Source: Dryomyza anilis (taxonomy: Eukaryota > Arthropoda > Insecta > Diptera > Dryomyzidae). From it: a DNA stretch of 64,000 nt. The notes under the pieces are model-generated. The model was not told the origin of the DNA. It saw nothing but the letters and a program-made list of their open reading frames with translations, and did no database searches. The first letter of the stretch is position 1, and each line of letters starts with the position of its first letter. The position numbers were made by a program, and so were the translations under genes. This document shows positions 1 through 12,402 of the stretch, one piece after another. The stretch covers positions 9,693,017-9,757,016 of the forward strand of contig OX638134.1 in assembly GCA_951804985.1 (NCBI GenBank). Direction: 5' to 3'.

Positions 1-960
1 CGTAGTGCAAATTTTCATACAGAACATGCGGAATTTTTAGGTGATTTATTACGTAAAAACTATAAGCCTTAGAAACAAAATGTACACTAAGAAAAAAGTG
101 ACGTAATAAAATTAAATAAAATTTATTTAAATTTGATTTAAATACTTTTGTAATAAAAAACGTAATACTCCATACAAAATATATTACGTGCGTATTTAAT
201 TTCAAAACAAATAAAAAAGTATTTAATTTTATTAAAAATTTCGAAAAAAGGAAAAAAATAATAATTTTATCTGTTTCTAATCTTCTTTATATGAAATAAA
301 TAGTTTTCAAAATACCAATTTACGTATTTATGATGTTGTGATTATAGTAAAATGTTATAACCTTATTAAAAAGTGATAAAAAGTATTTACTTAAAATTTT
401 ATTACATACGTAATAAATTTAAATAAAAAGTATTTACTTTAAATTTTATTACGTACTGACAATTTCTATACGTAATTTTTTGTCCCGTCCGGAATTTTTC
501 TGAGATTTATTATGAAAAAACTATATATTTTAGAAACAAAGTTTAAATATACAAATAAAGCACATGATTTCAGCTATTTTTTAAAATAATTCAAAAAAAT
601 AATGTGTACACAAAATTTGCTGACTTTTTGGCATTTTCATATGAACCTCGATATATAATTCCGTTTTTGTCCCACGCGGTATGACAACTATTTTATTTAT
701 ATCTTTTGATCTACCGTATAGAATTCTTTATTTTTATATTTAATGATATTTAATACAATTAATATACTACTTGCGCAAAACAAAAATCAAATAAATTCAT
801 TAATTTTCCTTCGAGATATTCAAGTTTTAAGCGTACAAATGTCCTGTCCGGAACCCCAAGAAATACCCATATGACACACCTCATCATGTCTCTCGTAATA
901 TGGTAAATTTCTACATGGGCTAGGGTTAAGGTATTGAAACACACATTACATTATCAGTAC
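1..960 (-). repeat. Dispersed repeat fragment with CCGGACGGGAC motifs (copy 1, cut by window edge)
   Basis: Read on the minus strand, this stretch aligns with the plus strand at about 58,495-58,990. Shared blocks include the CATATGGG..TTTC.TGGGGTTCCGG stretch (here 840-875), the block CTCGAAGGAAAATTAATGAA (here 799-818), a GACGGGACAAAAAATT stretch (480-495) and AAATTTGCACTACG (1-15). This copy carries roughly 150 extra bases around 620-790. No coding potential, TIR or target duplication is visible, so the class is unknown. It is probably a decayed transposon. The window starts inside the repeat. Confidence 0.7.
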
Positions 961-3900
961 GCGATCATGGCTCTAGAATAATTTTTACTAAAGATTGGTA
1001 AAAACTTTGTGGAAATAATTGAAATTTCGAATAATACTTTGTATTTTTAGTACAATTCCAGACAAAAATATCTCTGAAAATTCTAATTCTCACTAAAATA
1101 ACATTACGATATTCAAATTTATCACAAGTAAAATCAAATTTTATAATTAAGTGTTTCAACAAAAACTCAAAAATCTACGCTAAAACAAAAAATATGTCTA
1201 GTCTGAGAACAAATTTTATATTTTATTTAATTAGCTACTTAATATGCATTTTGAAGTTCCTTCCGCAATACCGGTCATTAGATTGCGGAGAACTCTTAAG
1301 TACCTCGATGTGCTTGAGACGTTTTTCAAAAACTCAAAATATGTTTGCAATAAAGGAAATAGACTAATCAAGCGTTCAAGCAGCCGATGACTGTGGTCTA
1401 CTGATTACTTTTTACTATATACACGTTTGAATCAAAACCGTAACGATTTTTTATGTTAAATTTTAAAAACCCAAGCCTAACAGAAAAATACCAAAAAAAA
1501 AAAAAATGATATATTTGAATGCATTAGACGAAACGAAACATTCAAATGTTTGCTGATAACATGTGTAAATATTACACATGTTCGTGCGTTCTTTTTTTCA
1601 TATATAGGACGGAAGGACAACTGTATTTTTTATGTTTAGTGTGATCCCCCAAAGGAAATACAAGACGACCGACCACGCGGTGCATAGGTTATCGTCGAAC
1701 AATTAACATTTTAAATATTTTACTCCAAATAATAATTTTCAAATTCATTTTCATTTTAATTTTCACAGTCCTCTGAGTGGTAGTTAGGGGATAAAATAAG
1801 GCGATAAGGAACAAAAAAAATAGAAAAATGCACTAATATTTTTCCCAAACATACTATGGTAGTATGTAGTATCAGCAACAGGATATCATTAAAATTTATG
1901 ACACTACGTTTCTTAGGGCATATTCGGAATCGGGCTTGTGTTCTGTATTCGGCGCTTAGTTCTCATGCCTGAGTTTGAATTGTATCCCGTAAGTGTGGGG
2001 AGGAGAACTTTTTCACATATCTGAACTTTAACCCGCATGCATATCCGTCGTTCGACTGTCGTCGATCATGTGATATTTGATTTTTCATTTAAAACGTAAC
2101 TTATTTTCTATAATGTTTTATATAATTTATATTATTTTGCTCACTTTGCCCTTTTTAACGAGAACGTTTGCTTCATGTTCCTTGTAAAATGCTGGCGGTC
2201 TTGTGCCATTTTTGTCCCAACAATGCGGGAAGGGTGGATATGTGAAAACACCACTCCTTAGTTATTATGGGAAATTTTTACGTGATCGTGAAAATCGAAT
2301 TGAATTTTTTTTTTTGATTATTTCATTGCATTGAACTCTTATCAAAATGTGGTCACTCAAGCGATTTTATTTGTGTTGCATTTTTATTTTGTATTTTATT
2401 TCAAAATTCCATTACATGGTGGTGGCACACGTTCCTTTACAGCACCCAGGTTTTAAACATTTTACCTATTGTTGCTCTTGTCGCTGCTTTGTTGTGCCAT
2501 ATTGTGCTGCGGGTCTTGTATTCTTTGGTACTATATTGTTATAGTTTAAGTTAGTTTAGAATGGAAAAAGTAAAAACACAAAAAAAAAATAGAGGGGAAA
2601 ATTTGATATTTTTATCGAAAAGTGTGCCGGACCATGTTTCCCGTTCTATGTGTGTGCTGACCATCGATTTTATATTTAAATTAAATGTAAGTGGTGCATA
2701 ACATTATCATAATTGCATTGGCATATTTTTATTTATGGGAATTTGAGTATAGGGCTTGGGTAATTAGAAGCACAATCTGTGCGCTATGACGGTATTGCAC
2801 GAATCGGAAGTATTGAGTGTAGGTAGGATGTTTGGTTCAGTGATTTTGGGAAGTCAACAAATGGTAGATTGTATAAACTAACATAAGATAGTTTATAATA
2901 ATTAAAATTCTAGAATTTGGTAACATAAATGTTTATTTTTTAATTAGGGGCATTTGATAGAAATGCAAATATGGTAAGGGGAATAAAAAAATTTGAAGTG
3001 AAAATGTAAAATTCTCATTAGAGTAAAATATTTGTTTATAACATTCAAAATTATGTTCAAAGACCATATTTGAAAGAGTAAAATTTATCGGAAAAAGTAA
3101 GTAAATTTGATCATTACTTTGGACTGTGTTCTGTATCATTTATGTTCATCTGTTCATTTTCTTCTTTATTATTAGTTCAAAAATAATTAAAAAAATATCT
3201 AAAAAATCACAATTTTCCGAGTTTAGATCCAAGTATATCAAAATATATTGAATAGCATTAAAAAATATATTATATGGTCTAAACAATTAGAAGAAAAATT
3301 GCATTTTAAGTTTATTTGAAAAATTAGTTTTCACCAGTATTGAATTTTTCTAAGAAGTGTATAAAAAGCGCCGAAAATTATGATTGAAAATTTACACAAA
3401 ACATTATTACAATATGAAGAGTATAAAGTTCAATTAAGCACATGCGAGTTATGTAGAATTGATGTACGGGTATTCGTAGGAAAAAAACATGTTCGGGTAG
3501 GCGTTTTGAAATTCATAAATTGTTTGACAAAATTTTTATAATTAAAATAATTTCGAAAATGATGTGAAACAATCTTGCTTTGTCTGTAAAATATGCTGTA
3601 ATATTTGCCTTGTCCGTCTGTCATCGCCATCTGTTTGTTTTTGTGTCTGTCTGACGATATGTTGAATGTATCTAAGATCAATTATTATAGATATACAGAG
3701 ATTATGTTCTTAGGTATCTAAAAAGTAATTCAGAGCAATTATTCTTGATGTTTTCTTTTTGAATTTTAAGGAACCGAAGGGCCGAAAGAATTTAAATTAC
3801 ATGTTAAAGTAATGTCTCATAAAAAAAGTATAATGTCGAAATTTCGAATTAAAATTTTCGGAAATGTTCGATGCTCTCTAATTCGAATATTTTCTCACTT

Positions 3901-3972
3901 AATTTTTGATTTTTAAAGCACCTTTTATCGCACAATAATCTATGCAGGGTGTATATTATTTAATGAGTCAAA
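961..3972. other. AT-rich stretch without recognisable genes
   Basis: The stretch is mostly AT-rich and non-repetitive. It holds a slightly less AT-rich patch at about 1,900-2,250 and short homopolymer runs. The open frames here are short, with no recognisable domain or plausible codon structure. I see no RNA gene, TIR or array. Confidence 0.5.
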
Positions 3973-4004
3973 TTGAATTTATTTAATTTCTTTCAAATTA
4001 TTGT

Positions 4005-5690
4005 TTTTTTATTTCTTTATTTCTGTATTTCTGTATTTATTTCTTTATTTCTTTATTTCTTTATTTCTTTATTTCTTTATTTCTTTATTTCTTTTTTTCT
4101 TTATTTCTTTATTTCTTTATTTCTTTATTTCTTTATTTTTTTATTTCTTTATTTCTTTATTTCTTTATTTCTTTATTTCTTTATTTCTTTATTTCTATAT
4201 TTCTTTATTTCTTTATTTCTTTATTTCTTTATTTCTTTATTTCTTTATTTCTTTATTTCTTTATTTCTTTATTTCTTTATTTCTTTATTACTTTATTTCT
4301 TTATTTCTTTATTTCTTTATTTCTTTATTTCTTTATTTCTTTATTTCTTTATTACTTTATTTCTTTATTTCTTTATTTCTTTATTTCTTTATTTCTTTAT
4401 TTCTTTATTTCTTTATTTCTTTATTTCTTTATTACTTTATTACTTTATTTCTTTATTTCTTTATTTCTTTATTTCTTTATTTCTTTATTTCTTTATTTCT
4501 TTATTTCTTTATTTCTTTATTTCTTTATTTCTTTATTTCTTTATTTCGTTATTTCTTTATTTTTTTATTTCTTTATTTCTTTATTTCTTTATTTCTTTAT
4601 TTCTTTATTTCTTTATTTCTTTATTTCTTTATTTCTATATTTCTTTATTTCTTTATTTCTTTATTTCTTTATTTCTTTATTTCTTTATTTCTTTATTTCT
4701 TTATTTCTTTATTTCTTTATTTCTTTATTTCTTTATTTCTTTATTTCTTTATTACTTTATTTCTTTATTTCTTTATTTCTTTATTTCTTTATTTCTTTAT
4801 TTCTTTATTTCTTTATTTCTTTATTTCTTTATTTCTTTATTTCTTTATTTCTTTATTTCTTTATTTCTTTATTTCTTTATTTCTTTATTTCTTTATTTCT
4901 TTATTTCTTTATTTCTTTATTTCTTTATTTCTATAATTCTTTATTTCTTTATTTCTTTATTTCTTTATTTCTTTATTTCTATATTTCTTTATTTCTTTAT
5001 TTCTTTATTTCTTTATTTCTTTATTTCTTTATTTCTTTATTTCTTTATTTTTTTATTTCTTTATTTCTTTATTTCTTTATTTCTTTATTTCTTTATTTCT
5101 TTATTTCTTTATTTCTTTATTTCTTTATTTCTTTATTTCTTTATTTCTTTATTTCTTTATTTTTTTATTTCTTTATTTCTTTATTTCTTTATTTCTTTAT
5201 TTCTTTATTTCTTTATTTCTTTATTTCTTTATTTCTTTATTTCTTTATTTCTTTATTTCTTTATTTCTTTATTTCTTTATTTCTTTATATCTTTATTTCT
5301 ATATTTCTTTATTTCTTTATTTCTTTATTTCTTTATTTCTTTATTTCTTTATTTCTTTATTTCTTTATTTCTTTATTTCTTTATTTCTTTTTTTCTTTAT
5401 TTCTTTATTTCTTTATTTCTTTATTTCTTTATTTCTTTATTTCTTTATTTCTTTATTTCTTTATTTCTTTATTTCTTTATTTCTTTATTTCTTTATTTCT
5501 TTATTTCTTTATTTCTTTATTTCTTTATTTCTTTATTTCTTTATTTCTTTATTTCTTTATTTCTTTATTTCTTTATTTCTTTATTTCTTTATTTCTTTAC
5601 TTCTTTATTTCTTTATTTCTTTATTTCTTTATTTCTTTATTTCTGTATTTTTTTTATTTCTTTATTTCTTTATTTCTTTATTTCTTTATT
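4005..5690. repeat. 8-bp microsatellite (TTTCTTTA)n, about 210 copies
   Basis: The 8-bp unit TTTCTTTA is repeated head to tail with scattered single-base variants (TTACTTTA, TTTCTATA, TTTTTTTA, TTTCGTTA). Because 8 is not a multiple of 3, every forward frame reads the same 8-residue cycle LFLYFFIS. The 575- and 311-codon open frames are therefore by-products of the array and not proteins. The scattered variants suggest the array is older than the near-perfect arrays at 26.8 and 39.5 kb. Confidence 0.97.
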
Positions 5691-5719
5691 TATTTATTAA
5701 TTTATTTATTAATTTATTT

Positions 5720-5757
<38 letters not shown>

Positions 5758-5758
5758 T
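5686..5758. repeat. (TTTA)n microsatellite at the end of the 8-bp array
   Basis: The 8-bp array runs into TTTATTTA and TTTATTAA units for about 70 bases. This looks like a slippage derivative of the neighbouring TTTCTTTA array that has lost the C. Confidence 0.9.
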
Positions 5759-5814
5759 ATATATTAAGTTTCTCGATATTATTTTTTGGTGGATATCAAT
5801 CCTCCATATCTAAA

Positions 5815-6757
5815 AATTAAATTTTTAGCGTAAAATTGAATTTTTAGTGAAAATTTGAATTTTTTAATGAAAATAAGATTTTTTTAATGAAAAATTGAAT
5901 TTTTAGTGAAAAATTAAATGTTTAGTTAAAAATTGAATTTTTAGTGAAAAAATTAATTTTAGTGAAAAATTGAATTTGTAGTGAAAAATTTAATTTTTAG
6001 TGAAAAATTGAATTTTTAGTGAAAATTGAATTTTTAGTGAAAAATTGAATTTTAAGTGAAAATTGAATTTTTATTGAAAAATTGAATTTCTAGTGAAAAA
6101 TTTAATTTTTAGTGAAAAATTAAATGTTTAGTTAAAAATTGAATTTTTAGTGAAAAAATTAATTTTAGTGAAAAATTGAATTTGTAGTGAAAAATTAAAT
6201 TTTTAGTGAAAAATTGAATTTTTAGTGAAAAATTAAATTTTTAGTGAAAAATTGAATTTTTAGTGAAAATTGAATTTTTAGTGAAAATTTGAATTTTAAG
6301 TGAAAATTGAATTTTTAGTGAAAAATTTAATTTTTAGTGAAAATTGAATTTTTAGTAAAAAATTGAATTTTTAGTGAAAAATTGAATTTTTAGTGAAATA
6401 TTGAATTTTTAGTTAAAAATTGAAATTTAAGTGAAAATTGAATATTTAGTGAAAAATTGAATTTTTAGTGAAAATTGAATTTGTAGTAAAAAATTGAATT
6501 TTAGTGAAATATTGGATTTTTTAGTGAAAAATTGAATTTTTACTGAAAAATTTAATTTTTACTGAAAAATTTAATTTTTAGTGAAAAAATTGAATTTTTA
6601 GTGAAAAATTGAATTTTTTAGTGAAAAATTGAATTTTTTAGTGAAAAATTGAATTTTTAGTGAAAAATTGAATTTTTAGTGAAAAATTGAATTTTTAGTG
6701 AAAAATTGAATTTTTAGTGAAAAATTGAATTTTTAGTGAAAAATTGAATTTTTAAAA
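5815..6757 (+). repeat. 19-bp minisatellite, plus orientation (locus A)
   Basis: Degenerate tandem copies of AAAAATTGAATTTTTAGTG (19 bp). The last 150 bases (about 6,600-6,757) are almost perfect. Each unit contains the 15-bp dyad AAAAATT-G-AATTTTT, so a single strand can fold on itself; the GTG marks orientation. Length variants of 17-20 bp come from changes in the A and T runs. The same family occurs at seven other loci in the window. Confidence 0.95.
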
Positions 6758-6827
6758 TTTTTAATTTAATTTTAACAAAAAATATAAATTTTCAATTAAA
6801 ACATAAAAAATATTTAAATAAAATAAA

Positions 6828-6985
6828 GTTTTTCTCTAAAAATTTAATTTTCCACTTAAAATTCAATTTTTTTTGAATATTAAATTTCTCTCTAAAATTC
6901 AAAATATTCATTAATTTTTACTAAAAATTCATTTTAGTTTTTACTAAAATTATATTTTTCATTAAAAATACATTTTTCAAATTTA
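6828..6985 (-). repeat. Degenerate 19-bp minisatellite tail, opposite orientation
   Basis: Units such as CACTTAAAATTCAATTT and TTTACTAAAAATTCATTTT show the reverse complement of the neighbouring array. The orientation therefore switches at about 6,760-6,830, leaving a small head-to-head junction. Confidence 0.7.
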
Positions 6986-7000
6986 ACATATTTCCCTCAT

Positions 7001-8837
7001 TGTGACTATATCATATATTTAAAATAATAATTATTTTTGCAAACTTAATTTGAGCTACTTCCTGCCTAGGCCACCTCCTTAATCAATAATAGCTAACATA
7101 ATAAATCACATTTTAGCCAAAAACCCCTTATTACAATATCTCCATGAAATATCATAGATGTAGATCATATCCTCTAATAAAACTACCTACCACATTTAGA
7201 AATAATTAACTACAAATAAAACGAAAAACACACATTTAAAATACGCACAACTAATAATGCCCAACATAACTGTACCAATTATACAAGCGAAAATATATTT
7301 TTTTCCCTTTTAATAGGCTATTAAAGATCATAATGAATCTCCACCAAATCTACGCTGAAAAATACTACAAAAAATCCACCACTTTATATGGATGGCGATT
7401 CTCGCTCGGTGCGGTGTGGCGTGGAGTTTTGTCAAAGTGTAGAAGAATTCAAGCATAACTAAAACGCGAACGAACGATGAACGAAAAACCCTTGAAAGGC
7501 AGGAGGCAAGCAGCATTATAGAATATGGTACATGGTACAAGGTACACGCGGTACAGCGTCGATCGGTAGGCAAGCCTAGTGAATTCCTGTAGACAGCGTG
7601 CTACTCAGAGCAGAGCGCATAGATCGCAATTTAAAGATCGTTCGTTCGTTAAACTCAAACGAAAGCGAAAATATATTGGATTCGATGGATGGATGGATCG
7701 TAATGGTTTTTGTTGTTTTTGTTGGGAATTCCGGTGCGCTGTTGCTAGGTGGTAAAGGTTTTAGTTTGGTGCATTTCTTCATGGTCATGGTCATGATAGT
7801 GCCTCGTTGCTCTCTAAGGCAACCACCACCAACACAACCGAGAGAGAGAGAAAAAATGAGAGAAAAAACGAGAGAAGAGCGCAAACATTGAGACTGTTTG
7901 GTAGGGTATATTGTAGGGCATGGTAAAGCATGGCTTGGTGTTTGGTAAATCATCGGTCGTAGCGAATGGCATCATAGTATCACATGGCTTGGCTTGGTTT
8001 TGGTTTGAATCTCAACGATCGATTCGTATTGGAAGCGAGAGAGTGAGAGTACAAACCAACCAGAGCGAGGGCACAGTGACAACGATATCAGATCGGGGGT
8101 GATTGTGAGGAGCTCAAATGGTGTGCGGAGGATCTCAAGGCTCTGAAACAAAAAAATCAGATATATAAAAAAAATTTTCAAAAACATTTATCACTGATCG
8201 TAGCTTATGATGATATTGATATCTTAGCATGTGAGGGCTGCAAGGGTTGGTAAATTGATATTTTTTGAAAAGGGTTTTGGTTTTTCTTTTTTTCTCTGAA
8301 GAGTGATCTTTGGGCATCAACTCTCGTCTGACGTCGTAGTTTAGTGGGTGTTATTAAACATGAGATGCAGAGCTGAGACAAGGGTTAAAATGTGTAACAA
8401 GATCATGATCTACAACAACAAGAAGGAGAAGAAGATCTTAAATAAAAAAAAAACAAAACACCTTTGTGGTTTTACGACACATACTGTGTATGTAAATTTT
8501 CAGTAGACATATCAATGATATTGAATTTGGTTCAAAGTCACGCTTCTTCACTTTTATATTAAGGTTTTATTATAAACTGATTTTTTTCTTTCTCTTTTTT
8601 TCGGTTTAGTGCTTCTTGGCGATCAATTACGTAGCGCGTGGCATAAGGTCATAAAATCAATTAAAGGTTTATAATTAAAAGAAGTAGTGGCAGAGAGAAA
8701 AAATGCTGGTTTAAGCTGGTTTTTAAATTTGAGGGGCAATAATTGCGGTTGAATTTAATTAGCTAGACTTGACATTTATTTTAATTGAATACAGTTTTAG
8801 TAGCAATTAATATTTTAAATAATATTTTAAATTGTCA
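7001..8837. other. Less AT-rich single-copy island between convergent minisatellites
   Basis: From about 7,330 to 8,400 the base composition rises well above the surroundings and no tandem repeat is present. It holds GAACGAACGA/CGTTCGTTCG runs (7,465 and 7,640), a GGATGGATGG run (7,685), a GAGAGAGAG stretch (7,841-7,850), TCATGATAG (7,791) and GATCATGATC (8,401-8,410). Open frames of 60-125 codons on both strands have no recognisable domain. It could be a promoter, 5' untranslated exon or enhancer; the sequence alone does not say which. Confidence 0.4.
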
Positions 8838-10012
8838 TTTCTAAATGTACGCTAAAAATTAAAATTTCACAAAAAATTCAATGTTAACTAAAAATTTAAT
8901 TTTTCTCTAAAAATTCAATTTCAACTAAAAATTCGAATTTTCATTCAAAATTCAAATATTCACGAGAAAAATTTTCACTAAAAAATTCAATTTATCACTA
9001 AAATTTCAATTTATCATAAAAAATTCAGTTTTCACTAAAAATTCAATTTTTAAATAAAAATTCAAATTTTTACTAAAAATTCAATTTTTTACTAAAAATT
9101 CAAATTTTCACTGAAAATTCAAATTTTCACTGAAAATTCAAATTTTCACAACAAATTCAATTTTTCACTTAAAATTCAAATTTTCACTAAAAATTCAGTT
9201 TTCACTAAAAATTAAATTTTCACTAAAAATTACATTTATCATTAAAAATTCCACTTATCACTAAAAATTCAATTTTTCACTAAAAATTCAATTTTTCAAT
9301 AAAAATTCAATTTTTATCTAGAAATTCTATTTTTCACTTAAATTCAATTTTTCACTAAAAATTCAATTTTTCACTAAAAATTCAATTTTTCACTAAAAAT
9401 TCAATTTTTCACTAAAAATTCAATTTTTCACTAAAAATTCAATTTTTCACTAAAAATTCAATTATTCACTAAAAATTCAATTTTTCACTAAAAATTCAAT
9501 TTTTCACTAAAAATTCAATTTTTCACTAAAAATTCAATTTTTCACTAAAAATTTAATTTTTCACTAAAAAATTCAATTTTTAAATAAAAATTTAATTGTC
9601 ACTAAAAATTCAATTTTTCAATATATATTAAATTTTTCACTAAAAATTCAATTTTTCACTAAAAATTCAATTTTTCAATATATATTTAATTTTTCACTAA
9701 AAATTCAATTTTTATCTAGAAATTCTATTTTTCACTAAAAATTCAATTTTTCACTAAAAATTCAATTTTTCACTAAAAATTCAATTTTTCACTAAAAATT
9801 CAATTTTTCACTAAAAATTCAATTTTTCACTAAAAATTCAATTTTTCACTAAAAATTCAATTTTTCACTAAAAATTCAATTTTTCACTAAAAATTCAATT
9901 TTTCACTAAAAATTCAATTTTTCACTAAAAATTCAATTTTTCACTAAAAATTCAATTTTTCACTAAAAATTCAATTTTTCACTAAAAATTCAATTTTTCA
10001 CTAAAACTTCAA
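8838..10012 (-). repeat. 19-bp minisatellite, minus orientation (locus B)
   Basis: Tandem copies of the reverse complement, CACTAAAAATTCAATTTTT. The copies are degenerate at 8,838-9,340 and nearly perfect at 9,340-9,545 and 9,740-10,000. A diagnostic variant, TTTTTATCTAGAAATTCTAT, occurs at 9,311 and again at 9,709. That offset of 398 bases is one base short of 21 units, so a block of about 21 units was duplicated inside the array. Confidence 0.95.
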
Positions 10013-11214
10013 GTTTACATTAAATATCTTGAATATCACCCGAAAATTATTTTTTAGACTCGAAATAAAAAATGCTCACCATCACAATTCCAAGCTTCAT
10101 CTGATTAATGACCATAATAAGCTAAAAATAAATCAAAAAACTTGAAACCAGTTGACGAACGTCTTCAAGAACGGCTTCAAAATAACAGATTTGTTATGAC
10201 CTTTGTCATTATAGCATGAGCAGCAATTAAATAAATATTAAACTTTTATAACAATCACTTTATTGTTTGGTTTTATTATGTGACAATTAATGCAAACAAT
10301 TAGAACAAGAACGAGAACGAACGAAAAAAAATGCAACAGTATTTTTTAACAACACAATTTAGAAATGAAAGCAAAAAAAAAAACAGAATACCCATCAACC
10401 CCTGACAACATTAACTCAACAGTTTCAATAGAGATCAAGCAGGGTATTTGCCCCCTTTCACAGCACATCGACAATTTATTGAAGGGATTAGGGATAATGT
10501 TTTGAAATGTTTTGGGTGGGTGTCATTTAACGTTGATAAGTGGTATTAAGAGGGGGAATATTTTCCAGACACGAAGTGGTTGAAGCCTAGAAGACAAGTC
10601 GACGCGACGTAACAACTTTGGTATTATTTTACGATCAATTACGCGGTGACATGATCGTTGAAAAATTTATTTAAAATTACATTTCAAATCAATATTGATA
10701 GATTAAGATTAGGAGAAGATTTGCCGATTATTGTAATTATTTATCTTATTTTGTAATTCTAACAACAAATACTGTTATAGTATCAACAAAACTATTAAAT
10801 GTTTGGCATATTTTTCTGACATAATCGGTGGATTACAATATTAGCATACACATTCATGAAAATATTATTTGGTAGACCAAATTTACGATCACCATTTGAT
10901 GGCATAAAACCATAAATCTATATATCTAAAATTCCATAGCCTATTCTCTAGTACCATAATTGAAAACTGATCGTTGTATTTTTGTTTTGTCACAACCTGA
11001 TTATGATCGGGTCATAATCATGGCTACCGATAGGGAAAATTTTTACAATGGTATAAAAATCTCATTAACAAAACCAATAAACTTTGAATATTTAAATACA
11101 ATAATAATATTTGAGGAATATGTTCATATTAATCAGTAAATAATATGATATACTACAAAATACAATTAAATAATATTTATCTAATACGAAAATATTTATA
11201 TTTTGTATACTACT
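10013..11214. other. Single-copy AT-rich stretch
   Basis: No gene recognised. A slightly less AT-rich part lies at 10,380-10,660 with ACATGATCG (10,649). At 10,999-11,021 the inverted repeat TGATTATGA/TCATAATCA surrounds a 5-base centre. Confidence 0.4.
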
Positions 11215-11225
11215 AAATCAAACGC

Positions 11226-11312
11226 GTGTCGTCGGTGGCTCCACTGGTTAGTGCGTTGGACTATGAGCAAAAAGGTTTCTAGTTCGGTTCACCGCGACTA
11301 CAACATCAAACA
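11226..11312 (+). repeat. Diverged tRNA-like SINE head
   Basis: The stretch GGTGGCTCCACTGGTTAGTG followed by CGTTGGACT matches the head of the SINE copies at 23.6, 32.1 and 59.8 kb, including the A-box region. The B-box region is degraded (AGTTCGGTTCACC) and the SINE body and ATT tail are absent. It is an old truncated copy or a relative with a different body; a functional tRNA is unlikely. Confidence 0.6.
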
Positions 11313-11315
11313 TAA

Positions 11316-12023
11316 TATAAAAAAATTAAATCAAAAACAGTTTATAGAAGATGATGCATATTTTATACGCATCCTAAAAATATGCCGAGACTTCAATTTT
11401 AAGCTTTTACAAAATTTGATAACTTAAGGTATTTATATTGAAATAATATTTTCCGATTCAAATTAATTTAATTTAATGATTTTTTAACAAAAACGGGATA
11501 TCATTAATTTTAAGAAATCAATATTTCATAAATTTTGAATGCAATTTACAGCGAATTGACATTTAAATAGCCAAGCCATGAAATCATACCCGTAGATCGA
11601 GAAAGTGATTCCACCAAGATATATATTTTTTGTAATATATATTTTTGCTCTTGTTGACACCAAGAGCAATTTCCGATATTCCACACTCAGAAGAAAATGT
11701 CCCATTAAGTATTTAATAGTACGCCCATTGATCTTATTGTTCATGTATTAATAGTTTTTAATTAATTTGATAGTATTCAAAAATTACTACCACAAATTTC
11801 TATATTTGAATATTATTATTTTTAATAGATTAAATACTGTTGTTATAATGGTTTCCTCCTATAGTAATAAACGTGGCATAAAACAAATAAACACGAACAT
11901 AAACAAGTTCGTTTTGTACGTCATTCTGCGTGTTTGTTCAAAATGGTCACATGCTTTTTTTTTTTGCAATAATCGACATTATTAAACGCGACATTAGTAA
12001 GGACTCAATGTACTTAATATAAA
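11316..12023. other. AT-rich stretch, nothing recognised
   Basis: Single-copy AT-rich DNA with chance open frames of about 72 codons. No domain, TIR or array is visible. Confidence 0.4.
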
Positions 12024-12025
12024 TA

Positions 12026-12237
12026 CACCCAGAAAAAAATACTATATAAATAATAGTTTTTTACTATTAAAAATATTCAATAGGATAAATTATTATTTTA
12101 ATCGGAAAATACCATTAAATACTCGAAAATAGCATTCCATTGAGTTTATATGAAAATTTTTATTTTTTGTATACTATAAATCAATAATTGTCCTATTGAC
12201 CAATTTTAATGGAAATTGAAGGAATTTTTTCTGGGTG
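12026..12237. mobile_element. 212-bp MITE-like element with CACCCAGAAAAAA ends
   Basis: The ends are perfect inverted repeats of 13 bp, CACCCAGAAAAAA at 12,026 and its complement at 12,225-12,237. A TA dinucleotide lies on each side (12,024-12,025 and 12,238-12,239), as expected for a TA target duplication. The inside is AT-rich and non-coding. Tc1/mariner-type elements use TA targets, so a non-autonomous member of that superfamily is the simplest reading; the TIR is unlike that of the neighbouring mariner. Confidence 0.75.
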
Positions 12238-12402
12238 TACATGTAATTCGACTATACCATAAATTTAATAATACGTATTATTAAATTTTGATTGGTTTTG
12301 AGTATTGTAATTAAAAGACTACATTATAAAATTTATGGTACACTGTATTAAGCTGTATTAACAGTTTCAATATTGCTGAAATAATGGGACGCATGCATCC
12401 TA

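Noticed and set aside
3973..5700. 575- and 311-codon open frames rich in F, L, Y, I, S
   Set aside because: They are translations of the TTTCTTTA array; every frame gives the same 8-residue cycle, with no independent evidence for a protein.
8838..10012. CRISPR-like regularly spaced repeats
   Set aside because: Units are contiguous without unique spacers, and the genome is clearly a eukaryote.
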